NCBI GenBank assembly: GCA_035279545.1
Contig: DATEHM010000153.1
Location: 1-28,282, forward strand
Source: Segetimicrobium sp035279545
GTDB taxonomy: Bacteria; Sysuimicrobiota; Sysuimicrobiia; Sysuimicrobiales; Segetimicrobiaceae
Length of the DNA: 28,282 nt
Reading direction: 5' to 3'
Made by a program: the position numbers and the translations under genes. Positions 15,295 through 24,030 of the stretch are shown here, piece by piece; positions within the stretch are counted from its first letter, which is position 1; every line of letters begins with the position of its first letter. Below the pieces are notes generated by a model that was not told where the DNA came from, did not search any database, and was given only the letters and a program-made list of their open reading frames with translations.

Positions 15295-18066
15295 TCATGC
15301 ATGCTGGTCCGCCCGGCGGCCTCCAGGCGAGAGCACGGATGATTCCTCCACCCACCGTCTCGCCAGCACCGACGGCGGCACAACGGGCGCGACGCGTATC
15401 CGGGCGTCGACCACGACGGCGCCGTGCGGGTGGACGATGATGGGATTGCAGTCGAGTTCCACGATCTGAGGAAGGTCCTCGACCATCACGCCGACCCGCA
15501 GCAGCGCGTCCTCCACCGCGGCGATCTTGCCCTTGGGTTGGTCGCGAAAGCCGGTTAGCAGCGGGTATGTCGTCAGATCGCTGATCATCTCCGAGGCATC
15601 CCGCTGCGTCAGGGGAGTGAGCCGAATGGAGACATCGCGGAGCAACTCCACGAAGATGCCGCCTGCGCCGCAGGCGACGACGGGGCCGAACTGGGGGTCG
15701 TGCACGACCCCCACAATCATCTCGACGCCCTGGGGCGCCATCGCCTGAACGAGATAGCCCGTCGGCGGGGTCCCGGCGGCCGCGAGGCGGCCGGCCATTT
15801 CCTCGGCCGCGGCCCGGACCGCCTCCGCTCCACGGAGATGCAGCCGCACCGCTCCCGCATCGGTTTTGTGCAGGATCTTGGGGTGGATCGCTTTCAGGGC
15901 GACTTCTCCCTCCAGATCCTTCGCCGCCCCACCCGCCTCGTCCGGCGTCAGCACCTTCCGCTGGGCGACCGCAGGCAGTCCGTAGCAGGAGAGGAGGGCG
16001 TGCGTCTCGTCGGGGGCCAGCCATCCCTCGTCCCGGCCGAGCGCCCGGGTGACGATGGCGAACGCGTCGGTTCGCTTCAGTCCCTCGAAGCGGGGCGGAG
16101 ATTCCGGCGACCGCGTTCTCCACTCGCCGTGTCGGGCCACGCGGGCGAGGGCGATCGCCGCCGATTCGGGAAACGCGTAGGACGGGATCCGGACGTCCGC
16201 GGCCTTGAGCGCCTCGGGCACCCCTCGCGCCGACATGAAAACTGTCAGGATGGGCTTGCCGCCGCCCGCAGCCCGGGCGCCCTCGACGATCGCGTGGGCG
16301 ACGTCCTCGGATCGCGTCACCAGAGGCGGGACGAAGATGACGATGAGCGCGTTCACGTTCGGATCCGCTGCCACGATCTGGATCGCTTGGCGGTACTGGT
16401 CCGCGGTCGCGGAGGCGATCATGTCGACCGGGTTGCCGGCGGCGGCCTGCGTGGGGAGCATCGCACGCAGGCGAGCCTGGGTCGTGTCGGCCAGGAGGGG
16501 GATCTCCATCCCTTCGGCCTCGCACGCATCGGCGCAGAGGATCCCGGGGCCGCCGCCGTTGGTGATGATGCCGACCCGACGACCTTTCGGCGGCGGCTGG
16601 TGGGCGAGGAGCGAGGCGACGTCGAACAGCTCCTCGAGCGTATCCGTGCGGATCACCCCGGCCTGGCGAAACAGCGCGTCCACCGTGACGTCGGAGGCGG
16701 CAAGCAGGGCCCCGGTGTGGGAGGAGGTCGCCCGGCTGCCCGCCCGCGAGCGTCCGCTCTTGACGACCACGATCGGTTTGATCCGACCGACCCGGCGGGC
16801 GATTCGCGAGAACTTCCGCGGGTTCCCGAACGATTCCAGATAGAGCAGGATGAGATCGGTCTGCGGGTCCGACTCCCAATAATTGATCAGGTCGTTTCCG
16901 GAGATGTCCGCCTTGTTACCGACCGAGACGAAGGTCGAGATCCCGAGCCCCAGGGAGTTCGCGTAGTCGATGATCGCCAGCCCCAAGGCGCCACTCTGGG
17001 AGGAGAACCCCACCCGACCCGCCGGAGGGGTGTGGGGGGCAAAGGTGGCGTTCAGACGCACGGCGGGATCCGTGTTCGTGATGCCCATGCAATTCGGGCC
17101 GATCAGGCGCATCCCCGACGCCCGGCAGATGCGGAGGAGCTCCTCCTGTTGCGCCTGTCCCTCCACGCCGAGCTCGGCGAAGCCGGCGGAGATCACCACC
17201 AGCCCCCGCACCCCTTTGCGGGCGCACTGCTCCGCCGCCTCGGCCACGTCGGCCGCGGGGATGGCGACGATGGCGAGGTCGACCGGCCCCGGAATGGCCT
17301 CAATCGTGGGGTACGCCAGCACGCTCTGGACGACGGCGGCCTTGGGGTTCACCGGGTAGACAGGTCCGGCAAACTCGTAGCTGAGGAGGTTGTGGAACAA
17401 CTCCCCGCCGATCGTTCCGCGTCGGCGCGATGCGCCCACAACCGCGACGCCCCGAGGCCGAAAGAACGCGGCGAGCGCGCCCGTGGCCGCGATCTGCTCC
17501 CGCCGGTCGAAGCGCGCCAGCGCCTCTTCCGTCAGCGAAGTGGGGAAGGCGACGGTGAATTCCCCGGACTCAAATTTCACATTGACGGGGAAGCCCGATT
17601 CCCGAAACACTCCAAGCATTGCCGTGTTGCCCTGCATGACGAACGCGGTGCACTGCTGGATGCCCTGGGAGGCGGCGATCTCCGCCAGGTGCCCCAGTAG
17701 GATGGTGCCGAGCCCGCGTCCTTGGTACTCGTCGGCCACGGCGAACGCGACCTCCGCGTCGACGTCGCCCATCGCGGCGAACAGGGCATGGCCGACGATC
17801 CGGTCCTCCGGGCCCGTCGTGGCGACGAGCCCGAACCGGCGCCGGTAGTCGATCCGGGTCTCGCGCCGGGCCATGTCGATCAGAGCGGAATCTTTGGTCG
17901 GGGAGAAGAACCGGAACACCCGTGAAGCCTCGGAGAGCGATCGGAGAAAGGCCAGGAGCCGCGGCTCGTCGTCCGGCCGGATCGGGCGGACGTGGACGGT
18001 GGATCCGTCGCGCAGGACGACGTCGGTGGCTCGATGTCCGGGATACGCGACGGACTCGTCACCCAT
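15295..18066 (-). CDS. GNAT acetyltransferase fused to ADP-forming acyl-CoA synthetase (Pat-like, GNAT at N-terminus)
   Basis: A 923-residue multidomain protein. Residues ~22-170 are a GNAT domain with the acetyl-CoA loop QGRGLG (115-120). A CoA-binding Rossmann domain starts at FFRPRGVAVVGAS (201-213), a ligase domain follows with the phosphohistidine loop SSHTGALLAAS (His450), and the last ~230 residues are an ATP-grasp domain ending near ELDCNPIIV. Proteins of this kind are protein lysine acetyltransferases (Pat) that control acyl-CoA synthetases; the GNAT-first order matches the actinobacterial type rather than the Salmonella type. The frame is open to 18525, but ATG 18066 begins where homology does. 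Start signal is weak (AAGGGAC). Because His450 is kept, real acyl-CoA synthetase activity is possible. Confidence 0.9.
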   Translation of the reverse strand: MGDESVAYPGHRATDVVLRDGSTVHVRPIRPDDEPRLLAFLRSLSEASRVFRFFSPTKDSALIDMARRETRIDYRRRFGLVATTGPEDRIVGHALFAAMGDVDAEVAFAVADEYQGRGLGTILLGHLAEIAASQGIQQCTAFVMQGNTAMLGVFRESGFPVNVKFESGEFTVAFPTSLTEEALARFDRREQIAATGALAAFFRPRGVAVVGASRRRGTIGGELFHNLLSYEFAGPVYPVNPKAAVVQSVLAYPTIEAIPGPVDLAIVAIPAADVAEAAEQCARKGVRGLVVISAGFAELGVEGQAQQEELLRICRASGMRLIGPNCMGITNTDPAVRLNATFAPHTPPAGRVGFSSQSGALGLAIIDYANSLGLGISTFVSVGNKADISGNDLINYWESDPQTDLILLYLESFGNPRKFSRIARRVGRIKPIVVVKSGRSRAGSRATSSHTGALLAASDVTVDALFRQAGVIRTDTLEELFDVASLLAHQPPPKGRRVGIITNGGGPGILCADACEAEGMEIPLLADTTQARLRAMLPTQAAAGNPVDMIASATADQYRQAIQIVAADPNVNALIVIFVPPLVTRSEDVAHAIVEGARAAGGGKPILTVFMSARGVPEALKAADVRIPSYAFPESAAIALARVARHGEWRTRSPESPPRFEGLKRTDAFAIVTRALGRDEGWLAPDETHALLSCYGLPAVAQRKVLTPDEAGGAAKDLEGEVALKAIHPKILHKTDAGAVRLHLRGAEAVRAAAEEMAGRLAAAGTPPTGYLVQAMAPQGVEMIVGVVHDPQFGPVVACGAGGIFVELLRDVSIRLTPLTQRDASEMISDLTTYPLLTGFRDQPKGKIAAVEDALLRVGVMVEDLPQIVELDCNPIIVHPHGAVVVDARIRVAPVVPPSVLARRWVEESSVLSPGGRRADQHA

Positions 18067-18367
18067 GAGAGGGTTGTCCCTTCGGAAGTCATGTGCGGGC
18101 TGAAGATCCGAGCCGGAACTCCAGCCCCTTACTCTATTCGCCTTCGCATCCCCGAAGCCCTGATCCCCGTTGCTGGGGCGCCACGGATTCGACCGGATCG
18201 GACACTCGCTGGGGTATTTGTCACATGCCATCTGTCCACCGCCGGATTCCTGTCGGGCGGGGGAGGTACCGACGATATCCTCTTCACGCCTGATGGCGGC
18301 TCCGGCCCCCGCATCGTGAGATTGAGGCGGGTGACGATGCGGCAGTGGGGAGGAGGCTGAAGCGACT
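18067..18367. other. divergent intergenic region between the synthetase fusion and usp
   Basis: About 300 bases that must contain the promoters of both flanking genes. No convincing -35/-10 pair was found. A GGATTCGACC string near 18185 resembles a tmRNA 5' end but lacks the rest of that RNA. The plus-strand GGGAGGAGG before usp is the only clear signal. Confidence 0.45.
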
Positions 18368-18805
18368 ATGATGCGGATGCTCGTGGCCACCGACGGATCG
18401 CCGCACGCGATCAAAGCGGCGGAGCTGGCCGCCCGGTTTGCCCGCGAACTGCGGGGGGCCCAGGTGATTTTGGTCAACGTGGGGCACATCCCGGCGATCG
18501 CCATCGGCGGTCCCTCGCCGGACATGATGGTCGACCTTGGCGCCCTGGAGGAAGGCCTGGAGCAGGCCGGCCAGGCGATCCTGGCTCAGACGCAGGAGGC
18601 GTTCGGGGGGGTCGATGTGCCTGTGACGCGCCTCTACCGGCGCGGGGACCCTGCGGGAGAGGTCATCAAAGCGGCCAAGGAGCACAAGGCGGATCTTATC
18701 ATCATGGGCAGCCGCGGCCTCGGGCAATTCGGCGGGCTGATCCTTGGGAGCGTGAGCGAGCGAGTGCTGCACGCTGCGTCGATCCCCGACCTGATCGTCC
18801 GATAA
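18368..18805 (+). CDS. universal stress protein, UspA family
   Basis: A 145-residue single-domain cytoplasmic protein with the Usp fold. It begins RMLVATDGSPHAIKAAELA and carries the ATP-binding signature G-x2-G-x9-G-S as Gly114, Gly117, Gly127, Ser128, so it belongs to the nucleotide-binding branch and probably dimerises. ATG 18368 and ATG 18371 are adjacent; either may be used after GGGAGGAGG. It is divergent from the Pat-like gene. Usp and Pat-like proteins both respond to nucleotide or energy state in other bacteria, but a joint role here is inference. Confidence 0.92.
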   Translation: MMRMLVATDGSPHAIKAAELAARFARELRGAQVILVNVGHIPAIAIGGPSPDMMVDLGALEEGLEQAGQAILAQTQEAFGGVDVPVTRLYRRGDPAGEVIKAAKEHKADLIIMGSRGLGQFGGLILGSVSERVLHAASIPDLIVR

Positions 18806-19027
18806 CGGATCGGCGGCCCGGACGATCGAGCGCCACGTACCTCTGCTCGGCACCGCGCTGGCCGTGCGAACATCGTCACCTATCCACCGCGGGGGGTTCC
18901 TGAATCTCACGCAGGGGGCCACTCCGAATCCGAGAAGGAAGCCGTTGCGGTGACCCAGAGCCAGGCCCCCGGCGGACCTCAAGACCGCCTGAAGAGCGCC
19001 TGCCCATACCTGGACGAGGAGGGAACG

Positions 19028-19162
19028 ATGCCTATGGTATCCTTTCTGGACGCGCTTTTGTACCATGCCCGAAGACGCCCGGGGAAGGTGTTCATCGCGC
19101 CCATCAAGCCCTGCACGACCCGGCGCGACCCCTCCATAGACTGCGGCGCGGGTCGCGCGTGA
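19028..19162 (+). CDS. possible small protein, 44 residues
   Basis: ATG 19028 is preceded by GAGGAGGG (19016-19023) at a good distance and opens a short frame MPMVSFLDALLYHARRRPGK and onward, ending 14 bases before the VIT1-type transporter. A hydrophobic start followed by basic residues could be a small membrane-associated peptide. The frame also opens upstream from GTG 18950. No family is recognised; it may instead be a leader region of the transporter gene. Confidence 0.33.
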   Translation: MPMVSFLDALLYHARRRPGKVFIAPIKPCTTRRDPSIDCGAGRA

Positions 19163-19176
19163 GCTGAGGGCGCACG

Positions 19177-19872
19177 ATGCCTCAGACCCCCCACGTCGAA
19201 CACCACTTTACCGGCAGCGATGCCGTCCGGGACATCGTGATTGGGATGTCGGACGGGTTGACGGTTCCCTTCGCCCTGGCCGCGGGGCTCTCCGGGGCGG
19301 TGGCTGCGACGCGCGTGATCGTGACCGCGGGACTCGCCGAGGTCGCCGCTGGCTCTATCGCGATGGGCCTGGGTGGGTACCTCGCCGCCAAGAGCGACGC
19401 GGAGCACTATGCCAGCGAACGGCGCCGCGAACAGGCGGAGGTGCGCACGGTGCCGGAAGTCGAGGCGGAGGAAGTCTCCAAGGTATTCCAGGGCTACGGG
19501 CTGACGGCGGAGAAAAGCGCGCCCGTCGTCGAGGCGCTGCGCCAAGAGCCGGCGGCATGGATCGATTTCATGATGCGCTTTGAGCTGGGCCTGGAGCGGC
19601 CGGAGCCGAAGCGCGCGATGACCAGCGCGTCGACGATTGCCGGCGCCTACATCGGCGGGGGGATCATCCCGCTCGCCCCGTATATCGTCTCCGGCAGTGT
19701 CCACACGGCCCTGCCGCTTTCCATCGTCGTCACCCTGGTCGCGCTCGGCATCTTCGGGTCCGTGAAAGGGCGCTTCACGGGCGCCCCGCCGGCTCGCAGC
19801 GCATTCCAGACCGTCCTTGTTGGCGGCCTCGCCGCAGCGGCGGCGTTCATCCTGGCCAGGCTGATCTCCTGA
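19177..19872 (+). CDS. VIT1/CCC1-family iron/manganese transporter
   Basis: A 231-residue integral membrane protein of the vacuolar-iron-transporter family, which moves Fe2+ or Mn2+ out of the cytosol. The first helix contains DIVIGMSDGLTVPFALAAGL, the family hallmark with the substrate-site Asp; another helix, GLAEVAAGSIAMGLGGYLAAK, carries the conserved Glu and Met. A charged cytoplasmic stretch (about residues 68-145) rich in Glu, with MMRFELGLERPEPKR, corresponds to the metal-binding domain, followed by three hydrophobic helices. ATG 19177 has GAGGG upstream. In prokaryotes such proteins support metal detoxification. Confidence 0.91.
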   Translation: MPQTPHVEHHFTGSDAVRDIVIGMSDGLTVPFALAAGLSGAVAATRVIVTAGLAEVAAGSIAMGLGGYLAAKSDAEHYASERRREQAEVRTVPEVEAEEVSKVFQGYGLTAEKSAPVVEALRQEPAAWIDFMMRFELGLERPEPKRAMTSASTIAGAYIGGGIIPLAPYIVSGSVHTALPLSIVVTLVALGIFGSVKGRFTGAPPARSAFQTVLVGGLAAAAAFILARLIS

Positions 19873-20162
19873 CCAGGTTCCCGAACGTGCAGCTCCGTCA
19901 CGCATCCGTGTCCATCGCCAGAGGATGCGGGGGTGGGGGCCTCCCCGGCAAGGGCATCGCCGAGGTCGAGGCGGCGGGAAGGCGGCGTGCTCCAGCGCGA
20001 CGTCGCTGGGGACACCGACACGGTGGGCAGGGCCCGATCGATCGTCGCGCCTTCCCGGTCGAGCGCGCGCCGCTGAACCATTGCCGCGACATTTCCACCC
20101 CGGTAAGACGCCCGCACTCTGCGCAGGAGGCCTTCGCTTTCTGCTCCCGAACAGACTGTCCG
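19873..20162. promoter_or_regulatory. upstream region of the ribose operon with a palindrome
   Basis: A 290-base gap without a credible gene. It holds a perfect 10-bp palindrome GCGACGTCGC (19997-20006) with the central CG common in LacI-type operators, and a weak promoter-like pair TTGCCG (20081-20086) and TAAGAC (20104-20109) spaced 17 bases. GCATCC/GGATGC form another short inverted repeat near 19902-19928. The role of all of these is inference. Confidence 0.3.
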
Positions 20163-21077
20163 ATGGTGCAGGTGTGCGTCGTCGGCAGCCTCAACATGGA
20201 CCTCGTGGTAAAGGCCCCGCGGCTCCCGCGCGTCGGCGAAACCGTCGCGGGAGGGTCGTTTGCCACCTTCCCCGGCGGCAAGGGCGCCAACCAGGCGGTG
20301 GCCGCCGCTCGCCTCGGCGCGCGGGTGGCGATGGTGGGGCGGGTCGGCCGGGACGCTTTCGGGGAGCAGCTCGTCGTTGGGCTTAAGCGGGACGGCATCG
20401 ATGCGGCCCACGTGCGCGTAGACCCCGACGCGGCGACGGGGGTGGCCTTCATCGGCGTCGACGCCGACGGACGCAACATGATCATGGTCGCGTCCGGCGC
20501 CAATAGGCGTGTCCCCGCTTCCGACGTCGACGACGCGCGCGAGGCGATCGTCGGCGCGCGGGTCCTCCTGCTGCAGCTGGAAGTGCCGATGGCGGCGACG
20601 CTCCGTGCGGCCGCGATCGCCAGGGCTGCGGGGGTTATGGTTTGCCTCGATCCCGCCCCCGCAGTCGCTCTGCCCGAGGCGCTGTACGCCGGTGTGGATG
20701 TCATCAACCCCAACGAGGGTGAAGCGCAGACCCTTACCGGCATCGAGGTTGGCTCGACCGCCGATGCCGTGCGGGCCGCCGAGGCGCTCCACGCCCGGGG
20801 GCCCCGGGTGGTGGTGGTGAAAATGGGAGAGCGTGGGGCCGTCTATCTCGGCCCCGAAGGCCGCGGCCACGTTCCCGCGGTCCCAGTGAAGGCCGTCGAT
20901 ACGACCGCGGCCGGGGACGCGTTTGCCGCGGCGTTGGGGGTGGCGCTCGGCGAGGGGCGGGGGACGGCCGACGCCGTGGCGTTCGCGACGCAGGTGGCCG
21001 GGCTCAAGGTGACCCGCATGGGCGCCCAGGTCGCGATGCCGACCCGCGGCGAGGTGGAGGAGGCGACCCGGCGGTGA
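20163..21077 (+). CDS. rbsK: ribokinase
   Basis: A 304-residue PfkB-family sugar kinase that phosphorylates D-ribose at O5 in the cytosol. The substrate motif GGKGANQAVAAARLGA begins at residue 38 and the anion-hole/catalytic motif reads DTTAAGD (246-252) with Asp252 as the base; the DTxAAGD form is that of true ribokinases. Asn182-Glu185 (NPNE) is also conserved. The frame is open upstream to 19887, but ATG 20163 marks the start of homology; its ribosome site is weak. The TGA overlaps the rbsD GTG, confirming an operon. Confidence 0.94.
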   Translation: MVQVCVVGSLNMDLVVKAPRLPRVGETVAGGSFATFPGGKGANQAVAAARLGARVAMVGRVGRDAFGEQLVVGLKRDGIDAAHVRVDPDAATGVAFIGVDADGRNMIMVASGANRRVPASDVDDAREAIVGARVLLLQLEVPMAATLRAAAIARAAGVMVCLDPAPAVALPEALYAGVDVINPNEGEAQTLTGIEVGSTADAVRAAEALHARGPRVVVVKMGERGAVYLGPEGRGHVPAVPVKAVDTTAAGDAFAAALGVALGEGRGTADAVAFATQVAGLKVTRMGAQVAMPTRGEVEEATRR

Positions 21078-21469
21078 AGCGGCGGGGCATCCTCAACCCA
21101 GATCTGGCCTACCTCGTGGCCTCACTGGGGCACACAGATCTGCTCTGCATCGCGGATGCCGGGCTGCCCATCCCCCCCGGCGTGACCCGCATCGACCTCG
21201 CGCTCCGCTGCGGCCTGCCCCCGTTCCTCGAAACGGTCAGGGCGATCCTCGGCGAGGTGGTCGTGCAGCGCGCGATCGTCGCGGGCGAGATGGCCGGCCG
21301 CAACCGAGCGGGTTTCGAGGGCCTGCGCGCCCTGCTTGAGGGGATCCCGCTGGACCGGATCCCGCACGAGCAATTGAAGGCGGCGCTCCCGCGCGTGCGT
21401 GCGGTGATCCGCACCGGAGAATGTACGCCCTACGCCAACGTCCTGCTGGAGTGCGGGGTGGCGTTCTGA
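21074..21469 (+). CDS. rbsD: D-ribose pyranase
   Basis: A 131-residue enzyme that interconverts the pyranose and furanose (beta) forms of ribose so that ribokinase can use it. The active-site His is in LGHTD and the conserved ADAGLPIP follows; the C-terminus RTGECTPYANVLLECGVAF matches the family end. The GTG start at 21074 overlaps the rbsK stop (GTGA) and the TGA overlaps the rbsA ATG (TGATG), so three genes are translationally coupled. Confidence 0.94.
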   Translation: MKRRGILNPDLAYLVASLGHTDLLCIADAGLPIPPGVTRIDLALRCGLPPFLETVRAILGEVVVQRAIVAGEMAGRNRAGFEGLRALLEGIPLDRIPHEQLKAALPRVRAVIRTGECTPYANVLLECGVAF

Positions 21470-22998
21470 TGCCCCCGCAGGCCGCCGCGGCCGGGCCCAT
21501 CCTCCAGATGAAGGGGATCGTCAAGACGTTCCCCGGGGTGCAAGCGTTGGCCGGGGTGGATCTTGACGTGCTCCCCGGCGAGGTCCACGCCTTGATAGGG
21601 GAAAACGGAGCCGGGAAATCGACCCTGATCCGCGTCCTCGGCGGCATCCACCCGCCCGACGCCGGGGAGATCGTCCTGCGCGGGCGGGCGGTGTCCATCC
21701 CCAGCCCGCACCGCGCGCGCGAGATGGGGATCGCGATCATTCACCAGGAACTCAACCAGGTCAGGGCGCTGTCGGTTGCGGAGAACCTGTTCCTGGGCGA
21801 CGAGCCGAGGCGTGGACGCTGGTTTGTGGACTGGCAGACCCTCCGCGAGCGCGCCGGGGCGCTGATGGCCGAGTTGGGGGTGCGCGTGGACCCTCGGGCG
21901 CGCGTGGACCTCTTGAGCGTGGCCGAGCGGCAGACGGTAGAGATCGCCCGCGCGCTCAGCGTTCGGGCCGACATTCTGGTGATGGACGAGCCCACCGCCG
22001 CCCTGACCCTCGAGGAGGTCGAGCGGCTCATTGCGATCATCGCCGACCTGCGGCGGCGTGGAGTCTCCATCGTCTATATCTCCCACCGGCTGGAGGAGAT
22101 CTTCCGGATCGCCGACCGGGTCACCGTGATGCGGGACGGCCACGGCGTCGGCACGTTCCCCATCGCGGCGATCGACATGGACGGCCTCATCCAGCTGATG
22201 GTGGGGCGGAAGCTGACGGAGAAGTTTCCCAAGGAAGCGGTGACCCCGGGCCCACCCCGGCTCGAGGTGCGGGGGCTGTCCGTTGGAAGGTTCTTCCGCG
22301 ACGTGTCGTTTTCCGTCTCCGCGGGGGAGATCCTCGGCATCGCCGGCCTCGTTGGCTCGGGCAAGATCGAAGTCGCGCACGCCATCTTCGGCATGCTCCC
22401 CCTCGACGGCGGCGAGGTGCTCGTGGAGGGTCGCCCCGCGGCGATCCGGTCGCCGGCGGATGCGATCGCGCGGCAGATCGGCCTCGTGCCCGAGGACCGC
22501 AAGACCCTGGGGCTGGTCCTGGGGATGAGCATCCGCGACAACATCACCCTGCCCTCTTTGGAGCGCATCAGCACCGCGGGGTTCGTGCGCAAGGAGGAGG
22601 AGCGGGTGATCGTGGCGGAGGCGATCCGCCGCCTCGACGTTCGCGCCCACGGCCGTGATCAGCCGGTGGGCACCCTCTCCGGCGGGAACCAGCAGAAGGT
22701 CGTCGTGGCGAAGTGGCTGCAGGCCGGGGCGAAGGTCCTGTTGCTCTGCGAGCCGACGCGGGGGATCGACGTCGGCGCCAAAGTCGAGATGTACCGGCTG
22801 ATGGTCGAGTTGGCCCGTGCCGGGGTGGCGGTGGTGATGATTTCCTCCGAGCTCCCGGAGGTCCTCGGGATGTCCGATCGCATTCTGGTGATGCACGAGG
22901 GGCGCGTCACCGCCGAATTCGCGCATGGCGAAGCGACCCAGGAGAAGATCATGGCGAGCGCGTCGGGGAGGCCGGACCGTGGCGCAGGCCGGGGGTAA
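21469..22998 (+). CDS. rbsA: ribose ABC importer ATP-binding protein, two fused ATPase domains
   Basis: A 509-residue protein with tandem ABC domains. Domain 1 has Walker A GENGAGKST (44-52), signature LSVAERQ (149-155), Walker B VMDEP (Asp173-Glu174) and SHRLEE. Domain 2 has a degenerate Walker A GLVGSGKIEV, where Ile300 replaces the Thr/Ser, a good signature LSGGNQQ, and Walker B LLLCEPTRGID with Cys427 in place of the usual Asp. Domain 2 of RbsA proteins is normally weak in the P-loop, but the Asp to Cys change is additional. Starts at ATG 21469 within the rbsD stop. Confidence 0.94.
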   Translation: MPPQAAAAGPILQMKGIVKTFPGVQALAGVDLDVLPGEVHALIGENGAGKSTLIRVLGGIHPPDAGEIVLRGRAVSIPSPHRAREMGIAIIHQELNQVRALSVAENLFLGDEPRRGRWFVDWQTLRERAGALMAELGVRVDPRARVDLLSVAERQTVEIARALSVRADILVMDEPTAALTLEEVERLIAIIADLRRRGVSIVYISHRLEEIFRIADRVTVMRDGHGVGTFPIAAIDMDGLIQLMVGRKLTEKFPKEAVTPGPPRLEVRGLSVGRFFRDVSFSVSAGEILGIAGLVGSGKIEVAHAIFGMLPLDGGEVLVEGRPAAIRSPADAIARQIGLVPEDRKTLGLVLGMSIRDNITLPSLERISTAGFVRKEEERVIVAEAIRRLDVRAHGRDQPVGTLSGGNQQKVVVAKWLQAGAKVLLLCEPTRGIDVGAKVEMYRLMVELARAGVAVVMISSELPEVLGMSDRILVMHEGRVTAEFAHGEATQEKIMASASGRPDRGAGRG

Positions 22999-23986
22999 AG
23001 CGGCCGAAGGGGCGCCGCGGCCCCCCTCGACGCCCCACGCCCGGCGGGTGAGCCTGCAGCGCTTCGGCCTCTCCATCGCCTTCGTCGCGCTCGTCGTGGC
23101 GCTCGCGCTGCTCTCCCCGGCGTTCCTCACCCCGGAAAACCTGCTCAACGTCGCGCGTCAGGTGTCCGTGAACGCGATCATCGCCGCCGGGATGACGTTT
23201 GTGATCTTGACCGCGGGCATCGACCTCTCGGTGGGGTCGCTCGTGGCCCTGGCCGGGGTGGTCATGGCCAGCGCGCTGAAGGCGGGGGCCCCGCTGGTGC
23301 TGGGGGCCGCCGCCGGGCTCGCCGTCGGTGCGGGGTTCGGGGCGGCGAACGGCGTCGCCGCCGCCTACGGACGGGTGGCGCCGTTCATCGTCACCCTGGC
23401 GATGCTGACGATCGCGCGTGGGGCCACGCTCGTGTACACGGGGGGCCTCCCGATCAGCGACCTCGGCGCGAGATTCGACTGGCTGGGGCAGGGCGATCTT
23501 GCGGGCATCCCAGTCCCGGTGATCATCATGATCCTCGTCTTCGCGGCTTCGTACATCGTGCTCAGCCAGATGGTCGTCGGGCGGTATATCTACGCGATCG
23601 GCGGGAACGCCGAGGCGGCCCGCCTGTCCGGGGTGAACGTGAAGCGGTACACCGTGCTCGTGTATGCCCTGAGCGGGCTGCTGTCCGCGGTGGCCGCGGT
23701 CGTGCTGACCGCGCGGCTGGACTCGGCGCAGCCCACCGCGGGGGTCGGCTACGAGCTCGACGCGATCGCGGCGGTGGTGCTGGGCGGCACCACGCTGATG
23801 GGCGGCGAGGGCACGATCGGTGGCACGCTCCTGGGGGCGTTCCTGATCGGCGTGCTGAACAACGGCCTTAACCTCTTGAACGTCTCCTCGTTCTACCAAC
23901 AGGTGGTCAAGGGGCTGGTGATCCTGCTCGCCGTCTTGGTGGATCAGCGCCTCCGCCAGCGGGGTGAACGACGGCGCGCCGCGTAA
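22979..23986 (+). CDS. rbsC: ribose ABC importer permease
   Basis: A 335-residue membrane protein with eight to ten hydrophobic helices starting near residue 25. The block MTFVILTAGIDLSVGS and the loop YAIGGNAEAARLSGVNVKR are the hallmark of the RbsC/XylH permease family. GTG 22979 has GGGGAGG seven bases upstream and lies inside the rbsA 3' end (20-base overlap); the frame extends to 22925 but only into rbsA shadow. The first ~20 residues are Ala/Pro-rich and cytoplasmic. Probably a homodimer with one RbsA. Confidence 0.93.
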   Translation: MAQAGGKAAEGAPRPPSTPHARRVSLQRFGLSIAFVALVVALALLSPAFLTPENLLNVARQVSVNAIIAAGMTFVILTAGIDLSVGSLVALAGVVMASALKAGAPLVLGAAAGLAVGAGFGAANGVAAAYGRVAPFIVTLAMLTIARGATLVYTGGLPISDLGARFDWLGQGDLAGIPVPVIIMILVFAASYIVLSQMVVGRYIYAIGGNAEAARLSGVNVKRYTVLVYALSGLLSAVAAVVLTARLDSAQPTAGVGYELDAIAAVVLGGTTLMGGEGTIGGTLLGAFLIGVLNNGLNLLNVSSFYQQVVKGLVILLAVLVDQRLRQRGERRRAA

Positions 23987-24030
23987 CGTTAAGGAGTATG
24001 GGATGGTGATTCTGGAAAGGAGGGATGAGC

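Noticed and set aside
15700..17700. A 666-codon plus-strand frame opposite the Pat-like synthetase
   Set aside because: Low-complexity Arg/Gly/His-rich translation lying entirely antisense to a clear multidomain gene.
18170..18367. Possible tmRNA, from GGGGCGCCAC followed by GGATTCGACC near 18185
   Set aside because: Only the 5' motif matches. No tag-peptide frame, no T-arm or CCA-type 3' end, and too little space before the usp gene.
21430..23148. A 572-codon minus-strand frame across rbsA and rbsC
   Set aside because: Antisense shadow; both plus-strand genes have strong family motifs over the same bases.
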